A DNA stretch of 38,952 nucleotides from Microbacteriaceae bacterium PS02067 (GCA_029960085.1 JASCPG010000025.1:1-38952), one strand, 5' to 3'. Numbered from the stretch's first letter, positions 14,285 through 23,042 are shown. The notes: generated by a model from the sequence alone, not told the origin. Numbers and translations are program-made.

Positions 14285-15550
14285 GTGAGTACGCAGAGGG
14301 TTTTCGTGGCACGCCTGGTGGGCTGCACCGTCTTCGACCCCGCGGGCGACCGGCTCGGCAAAGTTCGTGACGTCGTCGTCATCTACCGCAAAGACGATCC
14401 CCCGCGCGTCGTCGGTCTCGTCGTCGAGATCCCCGGGCGCCGGAACGTCTTCCTCTCGATCGGGCGGGTCACCTCGATCCAAACCGGCCAGGTCATCACG
14501 ACGGGCCTCATCAACGTGCGCAGGTTCCAGCAGCGCGGCGGCGAGGTGCGCGTCATGGCCGAACTCCTCGGTCGGCGCGTCTACTTCACCGACGGCACCG
14601 GCGAGGCCGTGATCGAGGATGTCGCCATCGAGCGCAACCGCCTCGGCGAGTGGGACATCGGCCAGCTGTTCCTGCGGAAGCCCAAGACCACCGCTTCCCC
14701 CTTCGGCAAGGGCCCGACGACGTTCGCCGAGTGGGCGGATGTCCGCGAGCAGCAGGCCCCGGGCGAGGCGCAGTCGGCCGAACAGCTCGTCGCGACCTAC
14801 TCGGAGCTGAAGCCCGCCGACCTCGCCAACACCCTCCTCGACCTGCCCGACGAGCGCCTCCTCGAAGTCGCCGAAGAGCTCAGCGACGACCGCCTCGCCG
14901 ACGCCCTCGAAGAGATGCCCGAGGACGATCAGGTGCACATCCTCGAAGCCCTCGGCGATGAGCGCGCCGCCGACATCCTCGACCAGATGGAACCGGATGA
15001 CGCGGCGGACGTCCTCGCGCAGCTGCCCGAGGACCAGCGCGAAGAGCTCCTCGAGCTCATGGAGCCCGAAGAAGCCGAGGACGTCCGCGCCCTGCTGAAG
15101 TACGGGCCCGACACCGCCGGCGGTCTCATGACGCCGGAGCCGATCGTGCTCTCGGCGGATGCCACCGTCGCCGAGGCGCTCGCCCTCATCCGGCGTCACG
15201 AGCTGCACCCCGCGCTCGCGGCGGCCGTGTTCGTGACGCTGCCCCCGTACGAGACGCCCACGGGGCGCCTCCTCGGCACGGTGCATTTCCAGCGGATGCT
15301 CCGCTACCCGCCCCACGAGCGGCTCGGGGCGATCATCGACGACACGGTCGAGGCCCTGCCTGCGACCGCATCGGCCGCAGAGGTGGCGCGCCTGCTCGCG
15401 AGCTACAACCTCGTGTCCGTCCCCGTCGTCGACCAGGCGCACCGCCTCGTCGGCGCCGTCTCGATCGATGACGTCCTCGACTATCTGCTGCCCGAGGACT
15501 GGCGTTCGCAGGATGAGCCGCACACGGCCGACGCGGCAGGGGCGCGCTGA
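14285..15550 (+). CDS. MgtE N-terminal/CBS domain protein lacking the Mg2+ channel domain
   Basis: 421 residues, soluble. Residues about 5-65 and 75-130 look like two PRC-barrel-like beta units (LVGCTVFDPAGDRLGKVRDVVV, LLGRRVYFTDGTGEAVIEDV). Residues about 160-275 are the helical MgtE N domain, with repeated LEALGDERAADILDQM and PDDAADVLAQLPED units. Two CBS domains follow (about 280-405, LMTPEPIVLSADATVAEAL, LVSVPVVDQAHRLVGAVSIDDVL). MgtE channels continue with five membrane helices, and none are present here. In Mg2+ channels the N and CBS parts sense Mg2+, so this may be a free sensor. GTG 14285 follows TACGCT by 6 bases. Its stop overlaps the DUF1003 start as TGATG, which indicates an operon. 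Related genes lie near mrp in mycobacteria (Rv1232c region). Confidence 0.86.
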   Translation: MSTQRVFVARLVGCTVFDPAGDRLGKVRDVVVIYRKDDPPRVVGLVVEIPGRRNVFLSIGRVTSIQTGQVITTGLINVRRFQQRGGEVRVMAELLGRRVYFTDGTGEAVIEDVAIERNRLGEWDIGQLFLRKPKTTASPFGKGPTTFAEWADVREQQAPGEAQSAEQLVATYSELKPADLANTLLDLPDERLLEVAEELSDDRLADALEEMPEDDQVHILEALGDERAADILDQMEPDDAADVLAQLPEDQREELLELMEPEEAEDVRALLKYGPDTAGGLMTPEPIVLSADATVAEALALIRRHELHPALAAAVFVTLPPYETPTGRLLGTVHFQRMLRYPPHERLGAIIDDTVEALPATASAAEVARLLASYNLVSVPVVDQAHRLVGAVSIDDVLDYLLPEDWRSQDEPHTADAAGAR

Positions 15551-16077
15551 TGGCCCGCGCATCGCGTCAGCCGACGCTCGACGCCCCGCTCGGCCGTACC
15601 ACCCGCCGCGCACCGCAGCCTTCGCGCGACCGCTTCGGCCGCTTCTCCGAAGCCTTCGCGCGCGCGATGGGAACCTCGGGGTTCCTCATCGGCATGACCG
15701 TCTTCGTCACGGTATGGCTCATGTGGAACACGATGGCGCCGCGCGACTGGCAGTTCGACGCCGCAGAGAACAACTTCACGCTCCTCACGCTCATCCTCTC
15801 GCTCCAGGCGTCGTATGCGGCTCCCCTCATCCTTCTCGCGCAGAACCGGCAGGACGACCGCGACCGTGTGCAGATCGAGCAGGACCGGCAGCGCGCCGAG
15901 CGCAACCTCGCCGACACCGAGTACCTCGCCCGTGAGGTCGTCGCCCTGCGGATGGCGGTGTCGGATGCCACGGGGCAGCTCGTGACCCGCGACGTGCTCC
16001 GTCAAGAGCTGAAGGCCCTGCTCGACCAGATCGAGTCACGCGAAACGCCCGCCGCGGGCGCCTCCGACGCGAAATGA
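15550..16077 (+). CDS. DUF1003 family membrane protein
   Basis: 175 residues. A basic N-terminus precedes two hydrophobic helices (about 40-57, SGFLIGMTVFVTVWLMWN, and about 78-97, LLTLILSLQASYAAPLILL), followed by a long polar helix (QNRQDDRDRVQIEQDRQRAERN) that is probably a coiled coil. The sequence RFGRFSEAFARAMGTSGFLI, then W(N) and the AAPLILLAQNRQ turn, is the DUF1003 pattern. Function is unknown. It starts 1 base inside the MgtE-N/CBS stop and is followed 7 bases later by mrp, so the three genes are probably one transcript. Partnership with the CBS protein at the membrane is inferred from gene order only. Confidence 0.85.
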   Translation: MARASRQPTLDAPLGRTTRRAPQPSRDRFGRFSEAFARAMGTSGFLIGMTVFVTVWLMWNTMAPRDWQFDAAENNFTLLTLILSLQASYAAPLILLAQNRQDDRDRVQIEQDRQRAERNLADTEYLAREVVALRMAVSDATGQLVTRDVLRQELKALLDQIESRETPAAGASDAK

Positions 16078-16084
16078 CGCGCCC

Positions 16085-17221
16085 GTGAGCGCACAGGACG
16101 ACGTCCGCCGCGCGGTCGGCGCCGTCACCGACCCGGAGCTGCGGCAGCCGATCGCCGACCTCGACATGGTGCGCGACATCCGGGTCGAAGGCGCTGCGGC
16201 GCATGTCACGATCGCGCTCACGATCGTCGGATGCCCGGCCGCAGACCGCATCGAGCGCGAGGTGCGCGAGGCCGCGGCATCCGTCCCCGGCATCGAGAGC
16301 GTCGAGGTCGAGGTCGGGGTGATGACTCCCACTGAGCGGCGCGCCCTCACGGAGCGCCTCCGCGGCGGGCGCGCGCGGGTCATGCCGTTCGGGCCCGATT
16401 CGCTGACGCGCGTGATCGCGGTCACGAGCGGCAAGGGCGGGGTCGGCAAATCGACGCTCACCGCGAACCTGGCCGTCGCCCTCGCGCAGCGCGGCCTCGC
16501 CGTGGGTCTCATCGACGCCGATGTGCACGGCTTCTCCATTCCCGGGCTCCTCGGCCTCGTCGAACCCGATGGGCTCCCCCCGCAGCCGACGCGCATCGAC
16601 GATCTCATGCTCCCGCCGGTCGCCTACGGGGTGAAGACCATCTCGATCGGGATGTTCCTGCCGCGCGACCAGCCCGCCGCGGCCGTCGCCTGGCGCGGCC
16701 CCATGCTCCACCGGACGGTGCAGCAGTTCCTCACCGACGTCTTCTTCGGCGACCTCGACGTGCTGCTGCTCGACATGCCGCCCGGCACCGGCGACGTCGC
16801 GATCTCCGTGGGCCAGCTCCTCCCCCACGCGGAGGTCCTCGTCGTGACGACGCCGCAGTCCGCCGCCTCGGGCGTCGCCGTCCGAAGCGGCCTCGTCGCC
16901 GGACAGACCGGCCAGAAGGTCATCGGGGTCGTCGAGAACATGTCCGCGATGACCCTCCCCGACGGGACGGTCGTCGACCTTTTCGGCTCGGGAGGGGGCG
17001 AGGCCGTCGCCCGGGAGCTGTCGACGGATGCCGCACCCGTGCCGCTTCTCGGTCACGTGCCGCTGAGCCCCGCGCTGCGGCGCGGCGGCGACGACGGCAT
17101 CCCGGTCGTGATCGCCGACCCGGACGATGCCGCGGCGCGGGCGATCACCGACGTCGCGCGATCGCTCGCCGAGACCCCGCGGGGTCTCGCCGGCCGGACG
17201 CTCCCCTTCCGTCCGCGCTGA
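16085..17221 (+). CDS. mrp: Mrp/NBP35-type Fe-S cluster carrier ATPase
   Basis: 378 residues. The N-terminal MIP18/DUF59 domain (about 1-90) contains IVGCPAADRIE. The deviant P-loop TSGKGGVGKST lies at about 115-124, and further ParA-type motifs are LIDADVHGFS and LDMPPGTGDVA. It is thought to load or transfer Fe-S clusters in the cytoplasm. The segment that carries the CxxC cluster-bridging motif in canonical Mrp proteins reads ENMSAMTLPDGTVVDLFG here, with no cysteine. This may be normal for actinobacterial members. GTG 16085 is 7 bases after the DUF1003 stop. It is convergent with tatB, 11 bases apart. Confidence 0.92.
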   Translation: MSAQDDVRRAVGAVTDPELRQPIADLDMVRDIRVEGAAAHVTIALTIVGCPAADRIEREVREAAASVPGIESVEVEVGVMTPTERRALTERLRGGRARVMPFGPDSLTRVIAVTSGKGGVGKSTLTANLAVALAQRGLAVGLIDADVHGFSIPGLLGLVEPDGLPPQPTRIDDLMLPPVAYGVKTISIGMFLPRDQPAAAVAWRGPMLHRTVQQFLTDVFFGDLDVLLLDMPPGTGDVAISVGQLLPHAEVLVVTTPQSAASGVAVRSGLVAGQTGQKVIGVVENMSAMTLPDGTVVDLFGSGGGEAVARELSTDAAPVPLLGHVPLSPALRRGGDDGIPVVIADPDDAAARAITDVARSLAETPRGLAGRTLPFRPR

Positions 17222-17232
17222 GCGGGCAGTTG

Positions 17233-17610
17233 CTACGTCGCCTCGGAGTCGAACGGCACCGCGGCGTCCGGGTCGAACGCCGTCGTCACCGGCGCAGGTG
17301 AGGTGGCGGCGGCGGCCGCCCCGACCGCAGCGGCCTGCACGACCGGCACGGGTGCGTCGTCCAGGAGCGCGTCTCGGATGATCCGTCGCGGATCGTACTG
17401 GCGCGGGTCGAGCTTCTGCCATTCGACCGCGTCGAAGTCCTCGCCCATCTCGTCCTTGACGCGCGTGCGCGCCTCACCCGCCCACGCCCGTGCCCGCTTC
17501 GTGAACTGCGCGAGCTTCTCCGCGTAGCGGGGAAGCCGCTCGGGGCCGAGGAGGACGGCGGCGACGACGAGGAGCAGGAGGAACTTCTCCATGTCGTAGC
17601 CGAAGAACAT
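17233..17610 (-). CDS. tatB: Twin-arginine translocation protein TatB
   Basis: 125 residues. The N-terminal MFFGYDMEKFLLLLVVAAVLL is the Tat membrane helix, followed by GPERLP and an amphipathic helix (YAEKLAQFTKRARAWAG). The C-terminal Ala/Pro-rich tail is variable, as usual. TatB forms the receptor for folded twin-arginine precursors in the cytoplasmic membrane together with TatC, whose gene is not in this window. ATG 17610 gives the standard MFFG start and lies 6 bases after TAACCT. The tatB/mrp/MgtE-N neighbourhood resembles M. tuberculosis Rv1224-Rv1232c. Confidence 0.93.
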   Translation of the reverse strand: MFFGYDMEKFLLLLVVAAVLLGPERLPRYAEKLAQFTKRARAWAGEARTRVKDEMGEDFDAVEWQKLDPRQYDPRRIIRDALLDDAPVPVVQAAAVGAAAAATSPAPVTTAFDPDAAVPFDSEAT

Positions 17611-17622
17611 GCCTCAAGGTTA
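17611..17622 (-). promoter_or_regulatory. -10 box for leaderless tatB
   Basis: Minus-strand TAACCT (17622-17617), 6-base spacer TGAGGC, then ATG 17610. The GAGG in the spacer is too close to be a Shine-Dalgarno sequence. Confidence 0.5.
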
Positions 17623-17684
17623 CCCGTGCGCCTCGGCGGCGAGAGTCCGATCGCACCGTACGCTGGCGGACGAGAGGAATGGTC

Positions 17685-18326
17685 ATGGCCGATTCAGAAG
17701 CGATCCGTCGATACGTCGACGAGGCGACCGTCGAACCCGAGACGATCGAGCGCGCCCGCGCACGCGCGGTGGAGCTCGGAGCCGACCCGATCAGTCCGGC
17801 CGTGGGTGCTCAGATCGCCGTGCTCAGCGCAGCGACGGCCGCCCTCAACATCGTCGAGATCGGCACGGGCGCGGGCGTCTCCGGGCTGTGGCTGCTGCGC
17901 GGCTCACCGCGCGCGACGCTCACGACGATCGACAACGAGCCCGAGCACCTCGCCGCTGCCCGCACGGCCTTCGCCGAGGCGAAGATCGCGCCCGCCCGCG
18001 CCCGCTTCATCACGGGGCGCGCCGCGGACGTCCTGCCGCGGATGAACGAGGCATCGTATGACATCGTCCTCGTCGACGCGGATGCCGACGGCGTCATCGA
18101 GTACGTCGAGCACGGCCTGCGGCTCGTCCGGGCCGGAGGCACGGTACTCGTACCTCGCGTCCTCGCCGGCGGCGCCGTCGCCGATCCCGTGCGACGCGAC
18201 GCGACCACGAGCGCGTATCGCTCGCTCATCCAGGAGACGCAGTCCTCGCCGGCCGTGCTCGGTGCGCTGTCGATCGTCGGAGAGGGCCTCCTGCAGCTCA
18301 CCACGGTGCCGCCCGAGGAGCACTGA
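17685..18326 (+). CDS. Class I SAM-dependent O-methyltransferase (Rv1220c-like)
   Basis: 213 residues. The SAM-binding motif IVEIGTGAGVSGLWLLRG is near residue 55, the acidic end of the second strand is TTIDNEPEH, and DIVLVDAD near 125 is the metal/catechol-type motif of the O-methyltransferase family 3 (CCoAOMT-like). The substrate is unknown. Two ATGs are in frame. I choose 17685, because AGAGGA (17673-17678) is 6 bases before it and only touches the earlier ATG at 17679. TACGCT at 17659-17664 is the probable -10 and gives a very short leader. The neighbour of tatB in mycobacteria is of the same family. Confidence 0.88.
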   Translation: MADSEAIRRYVDEATVEPETIERARARAVELGADPISPAVGAQIAVLSAATAALNIVEIGTGAGVSGLWLLRGSPRATLTTIDNEPEHLAAARTAFAEAKIAPARARFITGRAADVLPRMNEASYDIVLVDADADGVIEYVEHGLRLVRAGGTVLVPRVLAGGAVADPVRRDATTSAYRSLIQETQSSPAVLGALSIVGEGLLQLTTVPPEEH

Positions 18327-18344
18327 CCAGAGCGCGGAAACGCC

Positions 18345-18372
18345 GAACGGCCGGTCCGAAGACCGGCCGTTC
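18345..18372. terminator. 12-bp hairpin with UUCG tetraloop (minus strand)
   Basis: GAACGGCCGGTC (18345-18356) and GACCGGCCGTTC (18361-18372) pair perfectly around CGAA. Read on the minus strand the loop is TTCG closed by C-G, the very stable cUUCGg type. It lies between the convergent methyltransferase and DUF3117 genes and can end both transcripts. Confidence 0.85.
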
Positions 18373-18386
18373 GAAGATCGTGAAGG

Positions 18387-18557
18387 TCAGGCGCCGACGA
18401 CTTCGCCGAGCACGCCGTGGAGCTCCTTCGCCTCGTCATCGTTGACGGAGACGACCAGCCGGCCGCCACCCTCGAGGGGAACACGCACGATGATCAGGCG
18501 TCCCTCCTTCACGGCCTCCATAGGTCCGTCACCGGTACGCGGCTTCATGGCTGCCAT
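18387..18557 (-). CDS. DUF3117 family small protein
   Basis: 56 residues, starting MAAMKPRTGDGPMEAVKEGR and containing VRVPLEGGGRLVVSVNDDEA. It matches the short actinobacterial DUF3117 family, which is highly conserved and of unknown function. It has no membrane segment. GGGAG lies about 6 bases upstream of ATG 18557, a clear Shine-Dalgarno, so the gene is translated from an ordinary leader. It is followed by a strong UUCG hairpin terminator. Confidence 0.9.
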   Translation of the reverse strand: MAAMKPRTGDGPMEAVKEGRLIIVRVPLEGGGRLVVSVNDDEAKELHGVLGEVVGA

Positions 18558-18648
18558 GAGAGACTCCCTTTTCTTCAGTGGACAACACTCCAAGTTTACC
18601 GGTACCGCACGACACCGGCAGTCACCGCCGCCGTGACAACGCCCTCGC

Positions 18649-19863
18649 TCAGGGAATCTGCGTGAACGTCGTGCCCTGGATGAGCATCTGGTCGATCCAC
18701 CACCACTGCCCGAGAAGCCCCAGCGCGAGCATCGACACCCGCCACGCGGTGCTCCGCGGCAGTCCGATCGCGCCGTACAGGGGCCCGAGCGGCATGAGGA
18801 GGCGGAAGATGCTCGACTGCGGGAAGAAGACGAGCAGGAGGTACACGACATAGCTCGCCGACCAGAGCCGGATCTCCATGCCGAGCCTCTTCACGTGCGG
18901 CTCGAACAGCAGCGTGGCCGCCACCGCCGCGACCACGACGGCGAGGGTGACGTACCCCGCGGCTTCGGGGAGCCCCCAGACGCGGAACCAGATGGCGGAT
19001 GCCTGCACGAACCCCGAGAACGGCACGAACCCGCCGTCCTCCCCCGTCCAGCCGCGTCGCCACGACAGCTCGGTCTCCATGTACGCCTGCGGATCGCCCG
19101 TCGCATACCCCGCGATCAGTTGCCAGGCGAAGCCGATGAGCACGGCCAAGAGCCCGGCGAAGACGATGTGCACGGCCTCCGTCGCCGGGAGCGGGTCGGT
19201 ACGGCGACGCACCCACCGGACCGTGCCGTACACCCCGAGCATCAGCGCGAAAGCCAGGACGCCGGGCCGAGTGAACCCCATGAGCGGGATGAACAGATAG
19301 AGCCAGGCATACCGGCGCTTCACGAGGGCGAGGAGGGCGAGGAAGAGCCACAGCAGAAACAGGCTCTCGGCATACCCCATCTGGAAGAGCGCCGCGAGCG
19401 GACCCGAGGCGAACAGCGCCACGGCCCAGAGCGCCGCAGTGTCCCCCGTCCGCTCCCGCAGCAGACGGAACAGCACGAGGGATGCCCCGTACCCGGCACC
19501 GATCGCGACAAGGATCGCCGCGAGCGGATACGCCCCGCCGAAGACCACCGCCACGGCACGCGACAACCAGGGATACACGGGCATGAACGCCCACGCGTTC
19601 GAGGTCACGTTACCCGCCGTGTCGAGAGGCAGCGTCGCGGGGTATCCCTGCGTCGCGATGAGCCAGTACCACTGACCGTCCCATCGCATCGAGAGATTCT
19701 CGAACGTCGTGGCGCTGCCCGTCGCGCGCTCCTGCATGCCCACCCCGATGAAGATGAACAGCGTCGTGACGACGCGGGCAGTGAGATAGATCGCCGCGAC
19801 GACCAGGGCGGGATGACGCGCGGCGCGATCGCGCAGCGTCGGCACGGACGGCGCAGCCGTCAC
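18649..19863 (-). CDS. GT-C fold mannosyltransferase-family membrane protein (PIG-V-like)
   Basis: 404 residues with about ten hydrophobic helices. The first luminal loop has [17 protein letters not shown] (about residue 58), the Asp-bearing motif of the PIG-V-type mannosyltransferase family. [18 protein letters not shown] and MGFTRPG follow, as in that family. It probably transfers a sugar from a polyprenyl-phosphate donor outside the membrane, and the acceptor is unknown. GTG 19863 overlaps the dapE stop as GTGA, so it is translated together with dapE. No functional link between lysine synthesis and a glycosyltransferase is evident. Confidence 0.8.
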   Translation of the reverse strand: MTAAPSVPTLRDRAARHPALVVAAIYLTARVVTTLFIFIGVGMQERATGSATTFENLSMRWDGQWYWLIATQGYPATLPLDTAGNVTSNAWAFMPVYPWLSRAVAVVFGGAYPLAAILVAIGAGYGASLVLFRLLRERTGDTAALWAVALFASGPLAALFQMGYAESLFLLWLFLALLALVKRRYAWLYLFIPLMGFTRPGVLAFALMLGVYGTVRWVRRRTDPLPATEAVHIVFAGLLAVLIGFAWQLIAGYATGDPQAYMETELSWRRGWTGEDGGFVPFSGFVQASAIWFRVWGLPEAAGYVTLAVVVAAVAATLLFEPHVKRLGMEIRLWSASYVVYLLLVFFPQSSIFRLLMPLGPLYGAIGLPRSTAWRVSMLALGLLGQWWWIDQMLIQGTTFTQIP

Positions 19864-20936
19864 GTCGCGGACAGCCAGGTGCGAAGCCCCCGCTCGACGT
19901 CCTCGATCTGCGCGATCGACACGCGCTCATGATCGTGGTGCGCGAGCGACGGGTCGCCCGGGCCGTAGTTCACGGCGGGGACGCCGAGCGCCGAGAAGCG
20001 GGCGACATCCGTCCAGCCGTACTTCGGTCGGGGTTCGGCCCCGACCGCCGCGAGGAACTCCTGCGCCAGCGGGGCATCCAGCCCCGGCCGTGCACCCTCG
20101 GCACAGTCGACGATCTCGACCTCGAAGCCTTCGAACACGCGGCGCACGTGCGCTTCCGCCTCCTCCGCCGACCGGCTGGGCGCGAAACGGAAGTTGACCT
20201 CGACTTCGCAGAGGTCGGGGATGACGTTCCCGGCGACCCCGCCCCGGATGCCGACGGCGTTGAGGCCTTCACGATAGACGAGACCCTCGACCTCCTTCTC
20301 GCGCGGGCGGTACTCCGCGAGGCGCGCGAGGATCGGCGCCGCGCGGTGAATGGCGTTCTCCCCCATCCAGGCGCGCGCACTGTGCGAGCGGACCCCGTGG
20401 GTGCGGACGACGGCGCGGAGCGTCCCGTTGCAGCCTCCCTCGACCTGCCCGTTGGACGGTTCGCCGAGGATCGCGAAGTCGCCCGCGAAGAGGTCCGGCC
20501 GGCTGCGGGAGAGCCGGGTCAGACCGTTCCGCTCCGAATCGACCTCCTCGTTGTCGTACCACATCCAGGTGATGTCGACGCGGGGATCGGTGAGCTCGGC
20601 GGCGAGCTTCAGCTGGACCGCGGTGCCACCCTTCATATCGACCGTGCCGCGCCCCCACAGCATCGGCTCTCCGCCCTCCTCGATGTCGCGGACCGGGAGG
20701 TTGTCGTTGATCGGGACCGTGTCGATGTGCCCCGCGATGACGACTCGCTGGGCACGGCCGAGCCGGGTGCGCGCGACGATCGTGTTGCCGTCGCGGTAGA
20801 CCTCGAGGTGCGACAGCGGTTCGATCGCGGCGAAGATCGCGTCGGCGAGCACCTCCTCCTCGCCCGACACGCTCGGGATGTCGCAGATCGTGCGGGTGAG
20901 ATCCACGGACGACGCGGTCAGATCCAGGCGCGGCAT
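19860..20936 (-). CDS. dapE: Succinyl-diaminopimelate desuccinylase
   Basis: 358 residues, M20 metallopeptidase fold. Metal and catalytic residues are visible in [10 protein letters not shown] (about 68), [12 protein letters not shown] (about 98), [13 protein letters not shown] (about 128), [16 protein letters not shown] (about 157) and HHDHERV near the C-terminus. It releases succinate from N-succinyl-LL-diaminopimelate in the lysine/meso-DAP pathway. ATG 20936 follows TAGACT by 6 bases. It is divergent from dapD, which makes the N-succinyl intermediate two steps earlier. The same divergent arrangement exists in mycobacteria (Rv1201c/Rv1202). Confidence 0.95.
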   Translation of the reverse strand: MPRLDLTASSVDLTRTICDIPSVSGEEEVLADAIFAAIEPLSHLEVYRDGNTIVARTRLGRAQRVVIAGHIDTVPINDNLPVRDIEEGGEPMLWGRGTVDMKGGTAVQLKLAAELTDPRVDITWMWYDNEEVDSERNGLTRLSRSRPDLFAGDFAILGEPSNGQVEGGCNGTLRAVVRTHGVRSHSARAWMGENAIHRAAPILARLAEYRPREKEVEGLVYREGLNAVGIRGGVAGNVIPDLCEVEVNFRFAPSRSAEEAEAHVRRVFEGFEVEIVDCAEGARPGLDAPLAQEFLAAVGAEPRPKYGWTDVARFSALGVPAVNYGPGDPSLAHHDHERVSIAQIEDVERGLRTWLSAT

Positions 20937-20948
20937 GACCCGAGTCTA
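20937..20948 (-). promoter_or_regulatory. -10 box for leaderless dapE
   Basis: Minus-strand TAGACT (20948-20943), a 6-base spacer CGGGTC, then ATG 20936. Confidence 0.55.
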
Positions 20949-20981
20949 CCGACCGAGCACGGACGCTCCCGCGCGGGCCGA

Positions 20982-20993
20982 TACCCTGGGTGC
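20982..20993 (+). promoter_or_regulatory. -10 box for leaderless dapD
   Basis: TACCCT (20982-20987), a 6-base spacer GGGTGC, then ATG 20994. It faces the dapE -10 across 33 bases. Confidence 0.55.
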
Positions 20994-21938
20994 ATGACTG
21001 AACAGCGGTGGGTATGGGGTGCCGGGCTCGCGACGATCGCGGCCGACGGCACGGTTCTGGACACGTGGTTCCCCTCCCCGGCGCTCGGCTCAGCTCCCGA
21101 GGACCCCGACACGTCCGCGCTCGAGGCGGCGGCCGGGCCCGACGACCGTCGCGAGGTGACGGTCGAGGTCGTCGTCGTCGAGATCGATCTCGACGCTCCG
21201 CCGCAGGCGACGAGCGACGCGTACCTGCGTCTGCACGCCCTGTCGCACCTGCTCGTCGCGCCGAACGAGGTGAACCTCTCGGGAGTGTTCGCGCACCTGC
21301 CGAACGTCGCGTGGACGAACGCGGGCCCCGTGCACCCGGACGCGTTCGCGCGCCTCCGCCCGCAGCTGCAGCGCGCCGGCATCCAGCTGCAGGGCCTCGA
21401 CAAGTTCCCGCGCCTCACCGACTACGTCGTCCCCGCCGGTGTGCGCATCGCGGATGCCTCGCGCGTGCGCCTCGGCGCGCACCTCGCCCCCGGCACGACC
21501 GTCATGCACGAGGGCTTCGTCAACTTCAACGCCGGCACGCTCGGCGCCTCCATGGTCGAGGGCCGCATCTCGCAGGGGGTCACGGTCGGCGACGGCTCCG
21601 ACATCGGCGGCGGGGCGTCCATCATGGGCACCCTCTCCGGCGGCGGCACCCACCGCGTGTCGATCGGGGCACGCACGCTCCTCGGCGCGAACGCCGGAAT
21701 CGGGATCTCGCTCGGCGACGACTGCATCGTCGAGGCGGGCCTGTACGTCACGGCGGGCTCGAAGATCGTCCTCCCGCAGGAGGCGCCGCTGCACGACGGC
21801 TCGCGCCCCGTCGTGAAGGGTGCACAGCTGTCCGGTCAGAACGGCATCCTGTTCCGCCGGAACTCGCTGACGGGCGCCGTCGAGGCGGTCCGCCGCGAAG
21901 GCGTCGGCGTCACCCTCAACAAGGCGCTGCACGCCTGA
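20994..21938 (+). CDS. dapD: Tetrahydrodipicolinate N-succinyltransferase (actinobacterial DapD)
   Basis: 314 residues. The N-terminal domain ([14 protein letters not shown]) is followed by a left-handed beta-helix of hexapeptide repeats from about 150 ([56 protein letters not shown]). It transfers succinate from succinyl-CoA to tetrahydrodipicolinate in meso-DAP synthesis. The chain length and the [10 protein letters not shown] segment are typical of the trimeric actinobacterial form, which differs from the Gram-negative enzyme. The frame is open far upstream, but ATG 20994 gives the family start. It ends 3 bases before the stop of the convergent gene. Confidence 0.95.
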   Translation: MTEQRWVWGAGLATIAADGTVLDTWFPSPALGSAPEDPDTSALEAAAGPDDRREVTVEVVVVEIDLDAPPQATSDAYLRLHALSHLLVAPNEVNLSGVFAHLPNVAWTNAGPVHPDAFARLRPQLQRAGIQLQGLDKFPRLTDYVVPAGVRIADASRVRLGAHLAPGTTVMHEGFVNFNAGTLGASMVEGRISQGVTVGDGSDIGGGASIMGTLSGGGTHRVSIGARTLLGANAGIGISLGDDCIVEAGLYVTAGSKIVLPQEAPLHDGSRPVVKGAQLSGQNGILFRRNSLTGAVEAVRREGVGVTLNKALHA

Positions 21939-21941
21939 GGG

Positions 21942-23042
21942 TCACGCGTCGCCTGTGCGGCGCCACGGCCCTTCCTGATCGTCCGCACGCCAGTGCACGC
22001 GCGGACCTTCGATCTCGCGGACGCGCCCGGTGAGCCAGTAGGTCTCATCGGGCCCCCACCCGCCGATGACGCTCGAGCGCTCCTCGTCGACGACGATCTC
22101 GCGCGTCGCCGCCGTGAGATAGGCCCAGGCGCTGAGGTGCACGGCATCCCACTCTTCGGCGACCCGCATCCAGTCCGGCACGAGCCAGCGCCGGTCGCGA
22201 CCCGTGACGCGGTGCCAGTCGTGGCGCCGTGCGGCGGCGACCTCGAGCGGATAGGTGCGGCACAGGTTCGCCCAGTCCCGCCCGTCCCGCACCTCGAGGA
22301 TGCGCCCGGTCCCCCGGACGGGGATCGCCACGGCGCGCATCCACCCGAAGGAGTCCTCGACGTTGGGGATGCCGACGGGAAGCCCGCCGGGGAGCTCGCC
22401 GGTCGTGTGCGGGGCACCCAAGGGATGCGACCACCACGTCCCCGAGTACGCCACCGCCGGGTCCGCGGGCTGACGGCGGTGTGAGCGCTCCTCATCCTCC
22501 ACGGTCACCTCCCGCCAGGCCCTCACCGCGCCGGGTGCCGGGTCGAACGGCGCGCCGTCGCCGTCGGGGTCGAACTCCATCGCCCACTGCGCGACCGTCA
22601 TGTCGCGGGTCCACCACACGGTGTCCGCCCGGTCCACGAGATCGCGACCCGCCTCCGCGAGCGCCGCCCGTACGGCGGGCACGGCGGCGACGATGTCCGC
22701 TCCGCTCGGTGGCTGCCAGTACGCGGCCGCCTCCACCGAGCGGCGCAGCGCCTCCTGCAGCTCCTCGCTCGTCGGGTGGAGGCGTCCGAGCCGTCCGATC
22801 GCGCGGACGAGGCCCTCCTCCGAGTGCGGGCTCTCCACCGTGTCGTGCGTCTCGAAGGTGCTGCCGTCGTCGGCCGCGCCGAAGAGCGCGACGCTATGCC
22901 CCGAAGCGACGGCGGCGTTGTAGGCGAGGTAGAAGAGCGCCATGCGCACGTCCTCGTCGGCCCCTGCGGCGAGCTCGAGCACGAGCCGACGCCCGCGCGG
23001 GCCTTCAGTGAGGCCGGTGGGACCGGTGAGGTCGGTGTCCAT
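21942..23042 (-). CDS. Unrecognised 366-residue protein
   Basis: I do not recognise a family. The N-terminal part (about 15-60) reads RRLVLELAAGADEDVRMALFYL and SGHSVALFGAADDGS. A middle section (about 65-175) is helical and acidic. The C-terminal half is rich in Trp and conserved-looking (YSGTWWSHP, GIPNVEDSFGWMRAVA, DGRDWANLCRTYP, WLVPDWMRVAEEWDAVHLSAWAYL, GWGPDETYWL). There are no membrane segments, signal peptide or nucleotide-binding loop. The start ATG 23042 is supported by GGGAGGAT upstream (23052-23059 on the minus strand). The frame continues open above it but overlaps ppk2. It is divergent from ppk2 and convergent with dapD. Coding use of G/C at third positions is normal, so it is a real resident gene. 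Confidence 0.8.
   Translation of the reverse strand: MDTDLTGPTGLTEGPRGRRLVLELAAGADEDVRMALFYLAYNAAVASGHSVALFGAADDGSTFETHDTVESPHSEEGLVRAIGRLGRLHPTSEELQEALRRSVEAAAYWQPPSGADIVAAVPAVRAALAEAGRDLVDRADTVWWTRDMTVAQWAMEFDPDGDGAPFDPAPGAVRAWREVTVEDEERSHRRQPADPAVAYSGTWWSHPLGAPHTTGELPGGLPVGIPNVEDSFGWMRAVAIPVRGTGRILEVRDGRDWANLCRTYPLEVAAARRHDWHRVTGRDRRWLVPDWMRVAEEWDAVHLSAWAYLTAATREIVVDEERSSVIGGWGPDETYWLTGRVREIEGPRVHWRADDQEGPWRRTGDA

Noticed and set aside
20937..20993. Lysine riboswitch upstream of dapD or dapE
   Set aside because: The gap is only 57 bases with -10 boxes next to both start codons, leaving no room for an aptamer.
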